Numbered from the stretch's first letter, positions 1 to 8,923 are shown. The stretch: 64,000 nucleotides of DNA from Nannocystis punicea (GCF_026965555.1 NZ_CP114040.1:9522001-9586000), one strand, 5' to 3'. Numbers and translations: made by a program. Notes: a model not told the origin generated them from the sequence alone.

Positions 1-315
1 GCCGGCGGCTCGCACTTCTTCCCGACCCCCGAGGACGAGCAGACCATGACCCCCGAGGACGGCCGCGACGACGACGCCTCGTTCGACGAGGACGCCTTCC
101 TCCGCGACCCCTCGCACGGCCATCGCTTCGGCGTCGATCCGCAGCTCGTCGATCCCTTCAACCGCGAGGCGCCCGATCTGCGGCCGGGGCCGATCGCTCG
201 TGAAGGCGTGCTCATGCCGCCGCCCGAGTTCGACGAGGGCGCCCTGTATGCCGGCGCCTTCGCCCCTGACGGCGAGCCGTGGACCGCCGGCTGGACCGCA
301 TTCCCCGAAGGTTGA
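1..315 (+). CDS. C-terminal part of an unrecognised protein (5' end outside window)
   Basis: The reading frame is open from base 1, so this is the last 104 residues of a longer protein that ends at the TGA at 313-315. The Met codon at 46 is probably internal, because the codons before it read smoothly into it. The segment is acidic (Asp-rich around GRDDDASFDED), rich in Pro and aromatics, and has no transmembrane segment. I do not recognise a family. The next gene lies 166 bases downstream on the same strand. Confidence 0.6.
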   Translation, partial: AGGSHFFPTPEDEQTMTPEDGRDDDASFDEDAFLRDPSHGHRFGVDPQLVDPFNREAPDLRPGPIAREGVLMPPPEFDEGALYAGAFAPDGEPWTAGWTAFPEG

Positions 316-481
316 CGCGGCGGCGCCGGCGCTGCCGCCAATCATCACACCGCAATTGTCGCCTGACCTCCGGGGTAGTTGACACGAACGTCGCCGAATC
401 TCCCGCGAAGCGTCGGCCGGGTGCGACTTTCGAGCATTAGCGTCCACGCGCCGGCGGTCGACCGACGGCAGGAGACCCTCG

Positions 482-2890
482 ATGCCTCGCACTCGCTTCA
501 CGCTCCGCCTCACTTCCCCCGCCCTGTGGCTCGGTCTGTTCGTCGCGCCTGCGTGCGGCGACGACTCCGCGGCCATGACCGACACTGCTGCCGGTAGCGA
601 CACCGACACCGACAGCGGCGAGCCCGGCGAGCCCGGCGAGCCTGGCGAGCCTGGCGAGCCTGGCGAGCCCGGTGACCCCGGTCAGCCCGGCGACCCCGGT
701 GACCCCGGCGATCCCGGCGACCCCGGTGACCCTGGTGATCCCGGCGACCCCGGTGAGCCCGGCGACCCCGGTGAGCCCGGCGACCCCGGCCTCGACTTCG
801 ATCGGGCCCCGCGCTCGAGCGTCGTCGCGCTCCACTTCGCCGACGACCTCGACACCGGCGCCACCGACATCGCCGAGCTGGTCAAGGCGCTCGCGGGACA
901 TGTCGCAACGGACACGTTGCCGCCCGGCCTGCAGTTCCCGCTCGCCCCGGCCTCGACCGACACCGTGCGCGTGATCGCGGGCCTGCGCTCCAACGTCCTC
1001 GTGCGCTGGCTCGACCCGCTGGGCCACGAGGACCTGCCGGAGTCGGCCCGGTTCGGCGCCAACAACGATTACATCGCCTACTTCGGCGACGGCTGGAACG
1101 ACTCGCCCGGCGACGTCCCGCAGTGGCACGGCAGCGGCAGCGGCGCGTGGATGTGGGTCAACCACGAGTACGTCTCCGGCAGCAGCCCGACCAGCACCTC
1201 CGCGCCGAACGGCCAGCACCTCACCTTCGCCCAGTTCCTCTACCGCCTCCAGCTGCTCGCCCTCGACGTCGGCGGCGACCTGTGGGACCACGACTCGCTC
1301 ATCACCTACGGCAAGGAGTACAAGCGGCAGGTCGGTGGTTCGTGGCTGCACGCGGTGCAGGACCCGGCCAGCGGCGAGTGGTCGCTCGACCGCAGCCGCC
1401 CCGCCGTCCGCTACGACGCCACCAGCGCCACCCTCACCAAGATCACCGGCCTCGCGGGCCTCAGCAGCGACAAGGACGACGCGGGCGCCGACCTGCCCGC
1501 GGGCGTCGTCGCCGGCATCCTCGGCGACTGCTCGGGCGGCCAGACCCCGTGGGGCACCGTGCTCACCGCCGAGGAGAACGTCCAGGACTACTACGGCGAC
1601 ATGGAGACCTGCTGGAACGGCCAGCAGTTCGTCCCCGGCGCCGGCTGTGACGCGGGCCAGGACGTCGCCCTCGACGTCACCGCCAGCGACAGCAGCGAGT
1701 TCGGCAAGTCGCCCGACGCCAACGCCAGGCACCCGCGCGACCTCTACGGCTACCTCGTGGAGATCGATCCGGGCGCGCCCGCCGACGAGTTCTACGAGAA
1801 GAACGAGCCCGGCGTCGGTCACCGCAAGCTCGGCGCCCTCGGCCGCGCGCGCTGGGAGAACGCCACCTTCGCGGTCGACGGCGAGTGGAAGCCGCTGGTC
1901 GGCGAGCCGCTCGTGATCTACGGCGGCGACGATCGCCGCAGCGGCCGGATCTTCAAGTTCGTGTCGAAGGACCCGTACACCGCCGGCATGACGAAGGCCC
2001 AGGCGCGCGCGCTGCTCGACGAGGGCGACCTCTACGTCGCGCACTTCGCCGGCCTCGACAACACCACCGGCACCGAGCTCGCCGGCGGCGTCCAGCCGAC
2101 CGAGGCCGCTCCGGGCCAGGGCAAGTGGATCCACCTCTCGGTCGACAACGCCACCGACGATGCGCCCAACGCCGGCACCGCCGCCGGCCCGGCCGGGACC
2201 AAGGTCGGCGCCGCGCTCAAGGCGGCCGACTGGAACGGCATCGGCGGCCTGCCGACCGACGACGACATGCGTCGGGTGCTGTTCACCGCCTGCAACAAGC
2301 TCGGGGTCATGGAGCTCAACCGCCCCGAGGATCTCGAGTGGAACCCCAACGATCCGAGCGGCACCCCGCGGCTCTACGTCGCCTTCACCAAGCACGGCGG
2401 CCAGACCGCGCTCGACGGCGAGGGCGTGATGTTCGCCCCCGACGAGTACGCCGAGAAGGCGCCCAAGCGCAGCGACCCGGTCGGCACGATCTTCGCCATG
2501 CAGGAGGCCGACCCGGACAAGCCGGCCGACTCGCTGACCTTCACCTACTTCAAGGCGTTCCACGGCACCGAGGGCGACGGGCCGTTCGACGCCTCCGACC
2601 CGGACAATCTCGTCATCGATCGCAACGGCGGCGTGTGGTTCGGCACCGACGGCAACTTCGGCGTCAGCGGCCACGCCGACGCGGTCTACTACCTCGACCT
2701 CGATCCGGCCCACAAGGCGGGCGAGCCGGGGGTCGTCACGCCGACGTGGGGCAAGGCCATGCGCATCGTCGCCGGTCCGAGCGACAGCGAGGCGACCGGC
2801 CCGGCGCTGAGCAGCGACATGCGGACCCTGTTCTTCTCGGTCCAGCACCCGGGCGAGGCGGTCTACTCGGCCTGGCCCGGCACTCCGTAG
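482..2890 (+). CDS. PhoX-like (DUF839) lipoprotein with collagen-like linker
   Basis: The 802-residue product starts with a hydrophobic signal (residues about 8-24) and Cys25 in the context APAC-GDD, so it is probably a lipoprotein with a relaxed lipobox. A Ser/Thr/Asp stretch leads into 19 Gly-X-Pro triplets (residues 46-102). The body (about 110-800) resembles the PhoX/DUF839 beta-propeller family: it has the typical WGTVLTAEEN segment, a GDDRR-SGRIFKF stretch, and a late segment that reads NLVIDRNGGVWFGTDGN. Family members are calcium/iron-dependent phosphomonoesterases that release phosphate outside the cytoplasm; activity here is inferred. PhoX proteins are usually Tat-exported, so a lipoprotein signal with a collagen-like spacer is unusual. 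The di-heme protein gene follows after 12 bases, suggesting one transcript. Confidence 0.8.
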   Translation: MPRTRFTLRLTSPALWLGLFVAPACGDDSAAMTDTAAGSDTDTDSGEPGEPGEPGEPGEPGEPGDPGQPGDPGDPGDPGDPGDPGDPGDPGEPGDPGEPGDPGLDFDRAPRSSVVALHFADDLDTGATDIAELVKALAGHVATDTLPPGLQFPLAPASTDTVRVIAGLRSNVLVRWLDPLGHEDLPESARFGANNDYIAYFGDGWNDSPGDVPQWHGSGSGAWMWVNHEYVSGSSPTSTSAPNGQHLTFAQFLYRLQLLALDVGGDLWDHDSLITYGKEYKRQVGGSWLHAVQDPASGEWSLDRSRPAVRYDATSATLTKITGLAGLSSDKDDAGADLPAGVVAGILGDCSGGQTPWGTVLTAEENVQDYYGDMETCWNGQQFVPGAGCDAGQDVALDVTASDSSEFGKSPDANARHPRDLYGYLVEIDPGAPADEFYEKNEPGVGHRKLGALGRARWENATFAVDGEWKPLVGEPLVIYGGDDRRSGRIFKFVSKDPYTAGMTKAQARALLDEGDLYVAHFAGLDNTTGTELAGGVQPTEAAPGQGKWIHLSVDNATDDAPNAGTAAGPAGTKVGAALKAADWNGIGGLPTDDDMRRVLFTACNKLGVMELNRPEDLEWNPNDPSGTPRLYVAFTKHGGQTALDGEGVMFAPDEYAEKAPKRSDPVGTIFAMQEADPDKPADSLTFTYFKAFHGTEGDGPFDASDPDNLVIDRNGGVWFGTDGNFGVSGHADAVYYLDLDPAHKAGEPGVVTPTWGKAMRIVAGPSDSEATGPALSSDMRTLFFSVQHPGEAVYSAWPGTP
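617..787 (+). repeat. Collagen-like Gly-X-Pro coding repeat
   Basis: Nineteen consecutive 9-base units encode 6 GEP, GDP, GQP, 7 GDP and then GEP/GDP alternating. Third codon positions vary between units (CCC/CCT, GAC/GAT, GGC/GGT), so the peptide rather than the DNA is being kept. The units lie in the spacer between the lipid anchor and the PhoX-like domain. Confidence 0.9.
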
Positions 2891-2902
2891 GAACTTCGAG
2901 CC

Positions 2903-4597
2903 ATGTCACGCCTGCACGGCCCCGGCTTCCACCTCGCCTCTGCCTTCGCCCTGCTCGCCCTCGTGGGCGGGCAGTGGTGGCTGTCCCCCCGCGCGAGCTC
3001 GGAGGCCGCGGCCGCGCCGGCCCGCGCCCCCGCGGAGCGCTACGACCCGCTGGCGGTCGCGCGCGCCGCGGGCACGCGGGTCGACAACCTCGAGGCCTCG
3101 ATCCCGCCGCAGTGTTACACGCGGACCGGCGCGCACTCGAACCCGTGCTACGCCTGCCACACCGCCGCGCGCGATCCGAACGGCATGAACGACTGGCACT
3201 TGCAGGAGGAGTACGCCTTCTCCGACGAGGGCCGCGTCAACCACTGGACCAACCTCTTCGTCGATCGCCGGCCGGCGATCGCCGCGATCGCCGACGACGA
3301 CGTCCTCCGGTACGTCCGCGAGGACAACTACGGCCCGCTGCGCGAGGCGCTGCGCGACCGGGCCGACTTCGCCGGCTACGTCCCCGACCTCGACCTCGCC
3401 GCCGGCTTCGGCCCCGACGGCCTCGCGCGCGACGGCAGCATGTGGCGCACCTACGCCTATAAGCCGTTCGTCGGCGCGTTCTGGCCGACCAACGGCAGCG
3501 CCGGCGACGCCTTCGTCCGCCTTCCCGAGTCTTTTCGGACAGGTTCGGACGGACATGTCTCCGCGGACATCTACAAGCTCAACCTGGCCGTGCTCGAGGC
3601 GGCCCTGGCCGCGCCGTCGCGGCCGGGGCCCGGGTTCGCCTGGCCGACCGAGCCGCTCGACGAGCGGGCCGTCGGCGTCGACCTCGACCGCGACGGTCGG
3701 CTCGGCAGCGCCACCGTCCTGCGCGGCCTGCCGACCCACTACTTCGGCGACGCCGCGCGCCAGCCGGTGCGCCGCGGCGTCTACCCCGAGGGCACCGAGT
3801 TCCTGCACAGCGTCCGCTACCTCGACCCCGACGCGCCGGGCCTCGTCGCCGCGCGCATGAAGGAGCTGCGCTACGCGCGGAAGGTCGACGAGCTCGACCG
3901 CTGGGCCATCCAGCGCGCCTACGAGGAGGAGTTCGACAGCCGCCAGGAGGGCCAGCTGCCGGTCTGGCGCGGCTCGCCCGAGGTCGGCCTGCTCGGCGAC
4001 TTCGGCTGGCAGCTGCAGGGCTTCATCGAGGACGAGCGGGGCCGCCTGCGCCTCCAGACCGCCGAGGAGCACCGCTTCTGCATGGGCTGTCACAACGGCA
4101 TCGGCGTCACCGTCGACCAGACCTTCTCGTTCCCGCGCAAGCTGCCGGGCGCGCCGGGCTGGAAATATCAGGACCTGCGCGGCCTCGCCGACGTCCCCGC
4201 GGCCGGCCACGCCGAGCCCGAGTACCTCACGTACATGCGCCGCGTCAGCGGCGGCGACGAGCTGCGGGCCAACGACGAGATGATGGCGCGCTTCTTCCCC
4301 GGCGGCGCGCTCGACGAGGCCGAGGTCCGCCGCGCCGCGCCCGGCGGCGACCGCGACCTCGCCTGGCTGCTCGCCCCCTCGCGCGCCCGCGCCCTCGCCC
4401 TCGACAAGGCCTACTGGCTGCTCGTCCGCGAGCAGTCGTTCACCCGCGGCCGCGACGCCACCCTCGCCCCGGCCGCCAACGTCCACCGCGAGATCGGCAC
4501 CAGGACCACGGAGCTGGCCGCCGCCCAGACCCGCTGGCTCGACGCCCGCCTGCAGCTCGCCTGGCCCGAAGCGCAGGCGCTGAGCGCCGGGCAGTGA
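2903..4597 (+). CDS. Exported di-heme c-type cytochrome-like protein
   Basis: The 564-residue product has an N-terminal hydrophobic segment (about 11-28), an uncleaved or cleaved export signal. It carries two CxxCH heme-attachment motifs, CYACH at 82-86 and CMGCH at 393-397, about 310 residues apart. That spacing argues against a compact multiheme fold and for two domains or one split site. Nothing else matches a family I can name. The gene is 12 bases after the PhoX-like gene on the same strand, so electron transfer linked to a periplasmic or surface enzyme is a reasonable guess but not shown. A loose copy of the window-wide palindrome (ATGTC...GACAT, 3555-3570) lies inside the coding region around residues 214-223 without breaking the frame. 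Confidence 0.75.
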   Translation: MSRLHGPGFHLASAFALLALVGGQWWLSPRASSEAAAAPARAPAERYDPLAVARAAGTRVDNLEASIPPQCYTRTGAHSNPCYACHTAARDPNGMNDWHLQEEYAFSDEGRVNHWTNLFVDRRPAIAAIADDDVLRYVREDNYGPLREALRDRADFAGYVPDLDLAAGFGPDGLARDGSMWRTYAYKPFVGAFWPTNGSAGDAFVRLPESFRTGSDGHVSADIYKLNLAVLEAALAAPSRPGPGFAWPTEPLDERAVGVDLDRDGRLGSATVLRGLPTHYFGDAARQPVRRGVYPEGTEFLHSVRYLDPDAPGLVAARMKELRYARKVDELDRWAIQRAYEEEFDSRQEGQLPVWRGSPEVGLLGDFGWQLQGFIEDERGRLRLQTAEEHRFCMGCHNGIGVTVDQTFSFPRKLPGAPGWKYQDLRGLADVPAAGHAEPEYLTYMRRVSGGDELRANDEMMARFFPGGALDEAEVRRAAPGGDRDLAWLLAPSRARALALDKAYWLLVREQSFTRGRDATLAPAANVHREIGTRTTELAAAQTRWLDARLQLAWPEAQALSAGQ

Positions 4598-4608
4598 CTC
4601 CGCAGACT

Positions 4609-4640
4609 CCGAAGACATGTCCTTCAGGACATGCCTTCGG
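4609..4640. terminator. Long hairpin between convergent genes (palindrome family)
   Basis: CCGAAG-a-CATGTCC, loop TTCA, GGACATG-c-CTTCGG forms a 14-position stem with one mismatch. It lies 12 bases after the cytochrome-like gene and about 100 bases past the 3' end of the convergent HDAC-like gene, so it could terminate transcription from both sides. There is no T-tract, so Rho-independent termination is inferred only from position and stem strength. It is a member of the TGTCC-N4-GGACA family. Confidence 0.55.
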
Positions 4641-4739
4641 AAGGCCGGAGCCCAGCCCTCCGCGACCTATCCTTGTGGACATTCACGGCAGCACCTCGGC
4701 CATCCGCTCGGCTTGCCGTGCCGCCGCCTCACGCAGCCT

Positions 4740-5633
4740 TCACCCGCACGCCGCCGCCAGCGTCAGGCGGTGCAGCGCGACCAGCTCCGCGCGGTCGAGC
4801 GTCGCGCTGATGTAGCCGCCCGCCAGCACGAACGCGACCGCGATCCCGCGCCGCCGGCACGACTCGAACACCAGGCGCTCGCGCGTCGCCAGCACCTCCG
4901 CGGTGATGCCCGTCAGCGCCCCGTCGCCGCTGCGCTCGTGGAGGTCCATCCCGGCGTTGTAGATGCACAGCGAGAACCGCGGCGCCGCGCGCTCGAGCTC
5001 CGCCAGCCGCCCCTCCACCGTCGGCAAGTAATCGTCCGCCCGGCGCACCAGGTCGAGCGTCCACCGCTCCGACGGCTCGTACGCGTCGTAGTCATCGACC
5101 GACACATCGGTGTGCCACACCCGCGGGTCCTCCGCGAGCAGCGAGTGCGTCCCGCCGCCGCAGTGGGCGTCGAGGTCGAGCACCAGCACCGCGCCCGCCC
5201 CGGCCTGCAGCGCCGCCCTGGCCGCCAGCGCCAGGCCGTTGAAGGTGCAGCTGCCGGCCCCGTGGCGCCGCCGCGCGTGGTGCAGCCCGCTCGACAGCGA
5301 ACCCGCCCCGCCGCCCGTCAACGCCGCCCGCGCGGCCGCCACCGCCCCGCCGTTCGACGCCCGCACCATCGTCCACAGCGCAGGGTCCCAAGTAAAACCC
5401 TGCGACTCTGCCAGCTCGCGCGGCTCCCCGCTGCGGACCGCCTCGACGTACTCGGGGTCGTGCACCTCGCCCAGCTCGGCCGCCGTCAGCGGCTCCGGCG
5501 CCCGCACCTCGATCCCGGCGATCGGCGCCGCGACCAGCGACTCGTGGACCCACTGGGCCTTGCGGGTGGTGTCGAACTCGTGGCGAGCGAGCACGTACTC
5601 CGGGCTGAAGTACACCGGGACGGGGAGCGGCAT
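4740..5633 (-). CDS. Histone deacetylase family hydrolase
   Basis: The 297-residue product shows the class II HDAC/acetylpolyamine hydrolase pattern in order: HDPEY near residue 58, GLHHARRRHGAGSCTFNG (the His-His charge relay and the GxCxFN segment), LDLDAHCGGGTH with predicted zinc ligands Asp155 and His157, YNAGMDLHE as the later zinc-Asp segment, and LAGGY near the C-terminus. Bacterial relatives remove acetyl groups from small amines or protein lysines in the cytoplasm; the substrate here is unknown. The usual second His of DxHHGxGT is Cys here (HCGGGT), which may shift activity. ATG at 5631-5633 is the natural start. The gene converges with the cytochrome-like gene. Confidence 0.85.
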   Translation of the reverse strand: MPLPVPVYFSPEYVLARHEFDTTRKAQWVHESLVAAPIAGIEVRAPEPLTAAELGEVHDPEYVEAVRSGEPRELAESQGFTWDPALWTMVRASNGGAVAAARAALTGGGAGSLSSGLHHARRRHGAGSCTFNGLALAARAALQAGAGAVLVLDLDAHCGGGTHSLLAEDPRVWHTDVSVDDYDAYEPSERWTLDLVRRADDYLPTVEGRLAELERAAPRFSLCIYNAGMDLHERSGDGALTGITAEVLATRERLVFESCRRRGIAVAFVLAGGYISATLDRAELVALHRLTLAAACG

Positions 5634-5725
5634 GGCGCGAACCTACTACGAACATTCGCCCGCGGCGAGTCGCACGATCGCGCGCCCCTTCGGGCGCGCC
5701 CGCGCCCCCGTCGTCGCCGCCGGGC

Positions 5726-5759
5726 CTTCCGGACATGCCGCATGGAACATGTCCGAAAG
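5726..5759. repeat. Palindrome, inverted polarity (GGACATG...CATGTCC)
   Basis: CTTCCGGACATG and CATGTCCGAAAG pair over 12 positions with one mismatch around a 10-base loop. It lies just past the 3' end of the VWA-like lipoprotein gene (minus strand) and before the HDAC-like gene. The arms are those of the dispersed family, but GGACATG comes first and the loop is longer. Confidence 0.6.
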
Positions 5760-5770
5760 ATCATCCAGCG

Positions 5771-7459
5771 CTACAGCTTCGGGCAGTCCCCGATCGGGTT
5801 GGACGACAGCCAGCAGTCGGCCACGTACGTCGTGCCCCACGGATCGGGCTCGGTCGCCCGCAGCTCGAGCTCGAGGTTGTAGCCCTGCTCGGCGCAGCGC
5901 GGGTCGAGCTCGTTGTCGGCGCGGACGACGAAGCAGCGCGGCGAACCGCCCTGGCTGACCCACCCCCCGTCCACGCGGACGCACTGGGGTATGCTGGTGC
6001 TCCAGTCCTCGGCCCAGTTGGTCGCGATGACGTCGCAGATCGGGTCGAGCTCGTGCGTGTCCGGGTCTGCGTCGTGGACGCAGCGCCAGTAGCAGGCCGG
6101 GCCCAGGTTTTCGCTCATCGTCACCGCCGCCCGGGTGAACGCCTCCGACCAGTCGGGCTCGCAGATCGAGGCCGCCGGCAGCCCTGCGAGCGCGAACTCG
6201 TCACCCGCGGCCAGGAGCCGCACCGGCGGCGGCGCGGCCATCTCGTCGCTGCAACCGGGGCCGATCCCGTGCTGCGTCTGGAACCCTGGATCGTCGGCGT
6301 CCGCGTACCCGATCGCCTGACCCTCGGCGTAACCGGGCGGCACCCCGGCGACGCTGAACACCCGGACCTGCGCCCCGAACTTGTACGTCTCGCGCTCGTC
6401 CTCCCACGACTTCAGCAGCTCGGCGAAGGTCTGCGCCGACGTCAGCACCGCCTGCTCCGGGGTCGTCGTCATCCCGTCGTCGCCGCGGTCGACCGGCCCG
6501 CAGCCCTCGTAGACCGGCCCGGGCCCGTCACAGGCGACGCCGGCGCGCCAGCAAATTCCCGGCGACAGCTCCGGCAGCTGCAGGTCGCCCCAGAACACCT
6601 CGTTGTCGCTGAAGATCGCCTCGTGCCCCGGCGCGACCGAACAATCGTTCCCCGCGCTGATCACCACGATCAGCAGATCGGCCGCCCCGCGCACGAAGCC
6701 GTACGCAGGATCGCCCTCGTCGAGCGAGCGCGCGACGGCCTGCTCGATGCTGGCGAGCGGGCTCGTGAACTCGCAGCCCGTCACTCCTTGCGGCACCGCG
6801 CAGCGCAGCGCCTCGGCCAGCCCGACCCCGTCCGGCAGGTTGTCCCAGCCCGGCCCCGCCTCGAGCCACGGCCGCGGCGCGAGCTCGCCGTCGCGCTCGG
6901 GCGTCGGCTCCAGCGCCAGCGCCTCGAGCGAGCACGCGGCAGTGCACGCCTCGCGCGCGTCGACCCCGGCCTCGTCGTCGACGAACTCGTCGAGCCGCGC
7001 GCGACAGCTCTCCATCCGCAGCGCCCCCCGCTCCGCCGCCGTCGCGCACTGCGGGTTGCCGGCGTCCGTAGTCGTGACGCCGAAGCGCAGCGACAGCGCC
7101 GGCCTCGCCGCGCCCAACGCCTCGGCGAACGCAGTCATCGCGCCCGCGAGCTGCGGCAGGCGCGGCGCGATCGCCGGGCTGTCGTCGACGACGAACAGGA
7201 CGTCGAGCTCGAAGTAAGAGATGTCGATCGCCAGGAGGCCGGGCCCCGGAAATCCCGGCGTCGGAGTCGCCGTGATGCACACCCCGTCGCGCTCGTTCGC
7301 GCCGAGGAACACGCACGTCTGGCTCTCGGGACAGTCCGCGGCCACCTCGCAGGCCCCGACCGCCGCCGGTTCGTCGGCGCACGCGAGCCCGACGCTCAAG
7401 CAGATCGGCAGGAGCCTGGCGCCGCGCGCCGCTCCGCAGGTCTCCTTGAAACCGACCAC
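5771..7459 (-). CDS. VWA-like surface lipoprotein
   Basis: The 562-residue product starts with GTG. The signal ends at Cys27 (VGLAC-ADE). A segment reading ELDVLFVVDDSPAIAPRLPQL corresponds to the start of a von Willebrand factor A domain; the MIDAS-like pattern is D-D-S-P-A, so the second Ser is Ala. Farther on, LLIVVISAGNDCS fits the next VWA strand. Many Cys pairs across the protein suggest disulphides outside the cytoplasm. Similar VWA lipoproteins are numerous in myxobacteria and have no assigned role. The gene is divergent from the small lipoprotein gene at 7484, only 24 bases away, so their promoters must lie within or overlap the coding regions. Confidence 0.7.
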   Translation of the reverse strand: MVGFKETCGAARGARLLPICLSVGLACADEPAAVGACEVAADCPESQTCVFLGANERDGVCITATPTPGFPGPGLLAIDISYFELDVLFVVDDSPAIAPRLPQLAGAMTAFAEALGAARPALSLRFGVTTTDAGNPQCATAAERGALRMESCRARLDEFVDDEAGVDAREACTAACSLEALALEPTPERDGELAPRPWLEAGPGWDNLPDGVGLAEALRCAVPQGVTGCEFTSPLASIEQAVARSLDEGDPAYGFVRGAADLLIVVISAGNDCSVAPGHEAIFSDNEVFWGDLQLPELSPGICWRAGVACDGPGPVYEGCGPVDRGDDGMTTTPEQAVLTSAQTFAELLKSWEDERETYKFGAQVRVFSVAGVPPGYAEGQAIGYADADDPGFQTQHGIGPGCSDEMAAPPPVRLLAAGDEFALAGLPAASICEPDWSEAFTRAAVTMSENLGPACYWRCVHDADPDTHELDPICDVIATNWAEDWSTSIPQCVRVDGGWVSQGGSPRCFVVRADNELDPRCAEQGYNLELELRATEPDPWGTTYVADCWLSSNPIGDCPKL

Positions 7460-7483
7460 CCGGCGACGTTACCCTGGGTGGCG

Positions 7484-7924
7484 ATGCCTTCCAAGCCTCC
7501 CCGTCGCCGGTGCGCCCTCGCGCTCGGCCTCGGCCTCGGCCTGGCCGCCTGCAACGAGCCCGCGAGCGGCGGAGCGGCCTGTCTGCCGCCCGGGCGCCCC
7601 GTCGAGGAGGCCATCGAGATCCCCATCGACAAGGCGCCGGACGCTCCGGCCTCGGCCTCGTCCCTGTGGTGGTTCTGCGAGGATCCGCCGCCCGAGGTGC
7701 TGCTCGACGGTCGGTACAAGACCGAGCTCGTGTGGGTCGACGGTGAAGAGTGCGACCCCTGCGACCTCGAGCGGATCGCCAGCTACGCCACTCCTCAGGT
7801 GTGCGACAGCCGCGGCCCGATCCGCCTCCTGTGCGGACCGATCCCGCAGCAGCAGCAGCCGAACCCGTGGGATCGCAAGGGCTGCGTCTACGCGGTCGCG
7901 ACCTCCAGCGGCTGCTCGTTCTGA
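7484..7924 (+). CDS. Small Cys-rich lipoprotein, unknown function
   Basis: The product has 146 residues. The basic N-terminus (KPPRRR) and Gly-Leu hydrophobic run end at LAAC-NEP, giving lipidation at Cys23. The mature part has paired Cys residues (EECDPCDL, VCDS, LLCGP, GCVYAV, GCSF) typical of a small disulphide-bonded surface protein. I recognise no domain. The ATG at 7484 is chosen because a proper lipoprotein signal begins there; the open frame upstream has no signal and overlaps the divergent gene. Confidence 0.7.
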   Translation: MPSKPPRRRCALALGLGLGLAACNEPASGGAACLPPGRPVEEAIEIPIDKAPDAPASASSLWWFCEDPPPEVLLDGRYKTELVWVDGEECDPCDLERIASYATPQVCDSRGPIRLLCGPIPQQQQPNPWDRKGCVYAVATSSGCSF

Positions 7925-8042
7925 GCTCGCGGCCGACACGCAATCGTACCTCCGCGGGTCCTGCCATTCGCCAGGTCCCACCAATCATCCCAATCACGGG
8001 CGCCCCGCGCCGGCCGGACGCGACGGAGCCCGCGACCTCGAC

Positions 8043-8555
8043 TCAAGCCGCTGCCGCGCCGCGCAGCTCGGCGATCACGTCCTCCATGCGGTTGTACGAC
8101 ACCTGCATGCCGCCCTCCATGCCCGAGTTGATGTGCCCGTCGCGGTGCTCCTTGCACGAGTGCTGGACCAGAGTCCGCATCGTCGTCACCCCGTCGACCT
8201 CCTCGAAGGTCATGACATTGAGCGCCTCGCCGTCGGGGAAGCCCTCGTAGACCTCCGTCGACACCAGCCGGCGCGGCCGATCGATCTCGCGGAATTGTCC
8301 GTGGAAGCCGACCTCCATGTCGCGCTCGCGGATGACGTAGCGCCAGCGGCCGCCCTCGCGCAGGTCGACCTCGCAGACCAGCCACTCCGACGTCTCGAAG
8401 CCCCACCAGCGCCGGATCAGCGCGGGCGTGGTCCAGGCCTTGAAGACGAGCTCGGCCGGGTAATCGAAGGCGCGGGTGATGAGGATCTCGGTGTCCGACG
8501 GCAGGGTGACGACGGCCGAACCATGGCGAGTGGGAACGATCTTGTTGGTGGTCAT
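8043..8555 (-). CDS. SRPBCC (AHSA1-type) ligand-binding protein
   Basis: The 170-residue product has the START/AHSA1 pattern: EILITRAFDYPAELVFKAWTTPALIRRWW near the N-terminus, REGGRWRYVI in the middle, and a C-terminal helix ending GMQVSYNRMEDVIAELR. This small helix-grip fold binds a hydrophobic ligand; many members are paired with an ArsR regulator and have no defined ligand. The ATG overlaps the stop codon of the upstream ArsR gene (ATGA), so the two are translationally coupled and regulated together by the palindrome at 8908-8923. Confidence 0.88.
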   Translation of the reverse strand: MTTNKIVPTRHGSAVVTLPSDTEILITRAFDYPAELVFKAWTTPALIRRWWGFETSEWLVCEVDLREGGRWRYVIRERDMEVGFHGQFREIDRPRRLVSTEVYEGFPDGEALNVMTFEEVDGVTTMRTLVQHSCKEHRDGHINSGMEGGMQVSYNRMEDVIAELRGAAAA

Positions 8556-8896
8556 GACTGCTTCTTCTCCTGGGAATGGAGCTCGGCGAGGAGGTCGTCG
8601 AGCCGGTCGAGACGGGTGTTCCAGGTGCGCTCGAAGGTGCGTACCCAGTCGTGGATGGGCTTCAGCGCCGGGCCGTTCAGCCGGTACCAGCGGTGCTTCC
8701 CGTCGACGCGCACGTGCACGACACCGACCGCCCGCAGCACGCCGAGGTGCTTCGACACCGTCGGCTGGCTGAGGCCCAGCCGCTCCGCGAGCTCGCCGAC
8801 CGTCGCCTCCCCGCTGCCCAGGGCATCGAGGAGGTCGCGTCGGCTCGCCTCGGCGACGGCGTTGAAGACATCGGTGGTCGTGGGCGTGCGAGCCAC
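8552..8896 (-). CDS. ArsR-family transcriptional regulator
   Basis: The 114-residue product is a winged-helix protein: VFNAVAEASRRDLLDALGSGEATVGELAERLGLSQPTVSKHLGVLR holds the HTH, followed by the wing HVRVDGKHRWYRL. It has no Cys metal-binding box, so it belongs to the non-metal ArsR group that controls SRPBCC genes. The start is GTG at 8896. A perfect 16-base palindrome lies 11 bases upstream, a placement expected for autorepression. The SRPBCC gene follows with a 4-base overlap. Confidence 0.9.
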   Translation of the reverse strand: MARTPTTTDVFNAVAEASRRDLLDALGSGEATVGELAERLGLSQPTVSKHLGVLRAVGVVHVRVDGKHRWYRLNGPALKPIHDWVRTFERTWNTRLDRLDDLLAELHSQEKKQS

Positions 8897-8907
8897 TTGG
8901 ACATCAT

Positions 8908-8923
8908 ATTCCCATATGGGAAT
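8908..8923. promoter_or_regulatory. Probable ArsR operator
   Basis: ATTCCCATATGGGAAT is a perfect 16-base palindrome, AT-rich against its surroundings, and lies 11 bases before the start of the ArsR gene. Size, symmetry and position fit a homodimeric winged-helix repressor site that controls its own operon. Confidence 0.75.

Noticed and set aside
379..384. TTGACA as -35 element for the PhoX-like gene
   Set aside because: No matching -10 hexamer at a proper distance, and promoters of high-GC myxobacteria are not reliably read this way.
437..2848. 803-residue open frame opposite the PhoX-like gene
   Set aside because: GC-rich third positions keep the antisense frame open. The product is Ala/Gly/Arg/Val-rich with no domain, while the plus strand has a signal, lipobox and PhoX motifs.
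4609..4640. All palindromes as Rho-independent terminators
   Set aside because: Only one copy (48492) has a T-tract, and that one is between divergent genes; several copies lie inside coding regions.
5735..7924. 729-residue plus-strand frame ending in the small lipoprotein
   Set aside because: Most of it is antisense to the VWA-like lipoprotein. Only the last 146 residues, with a lipoprotein signal at 7484, look real.
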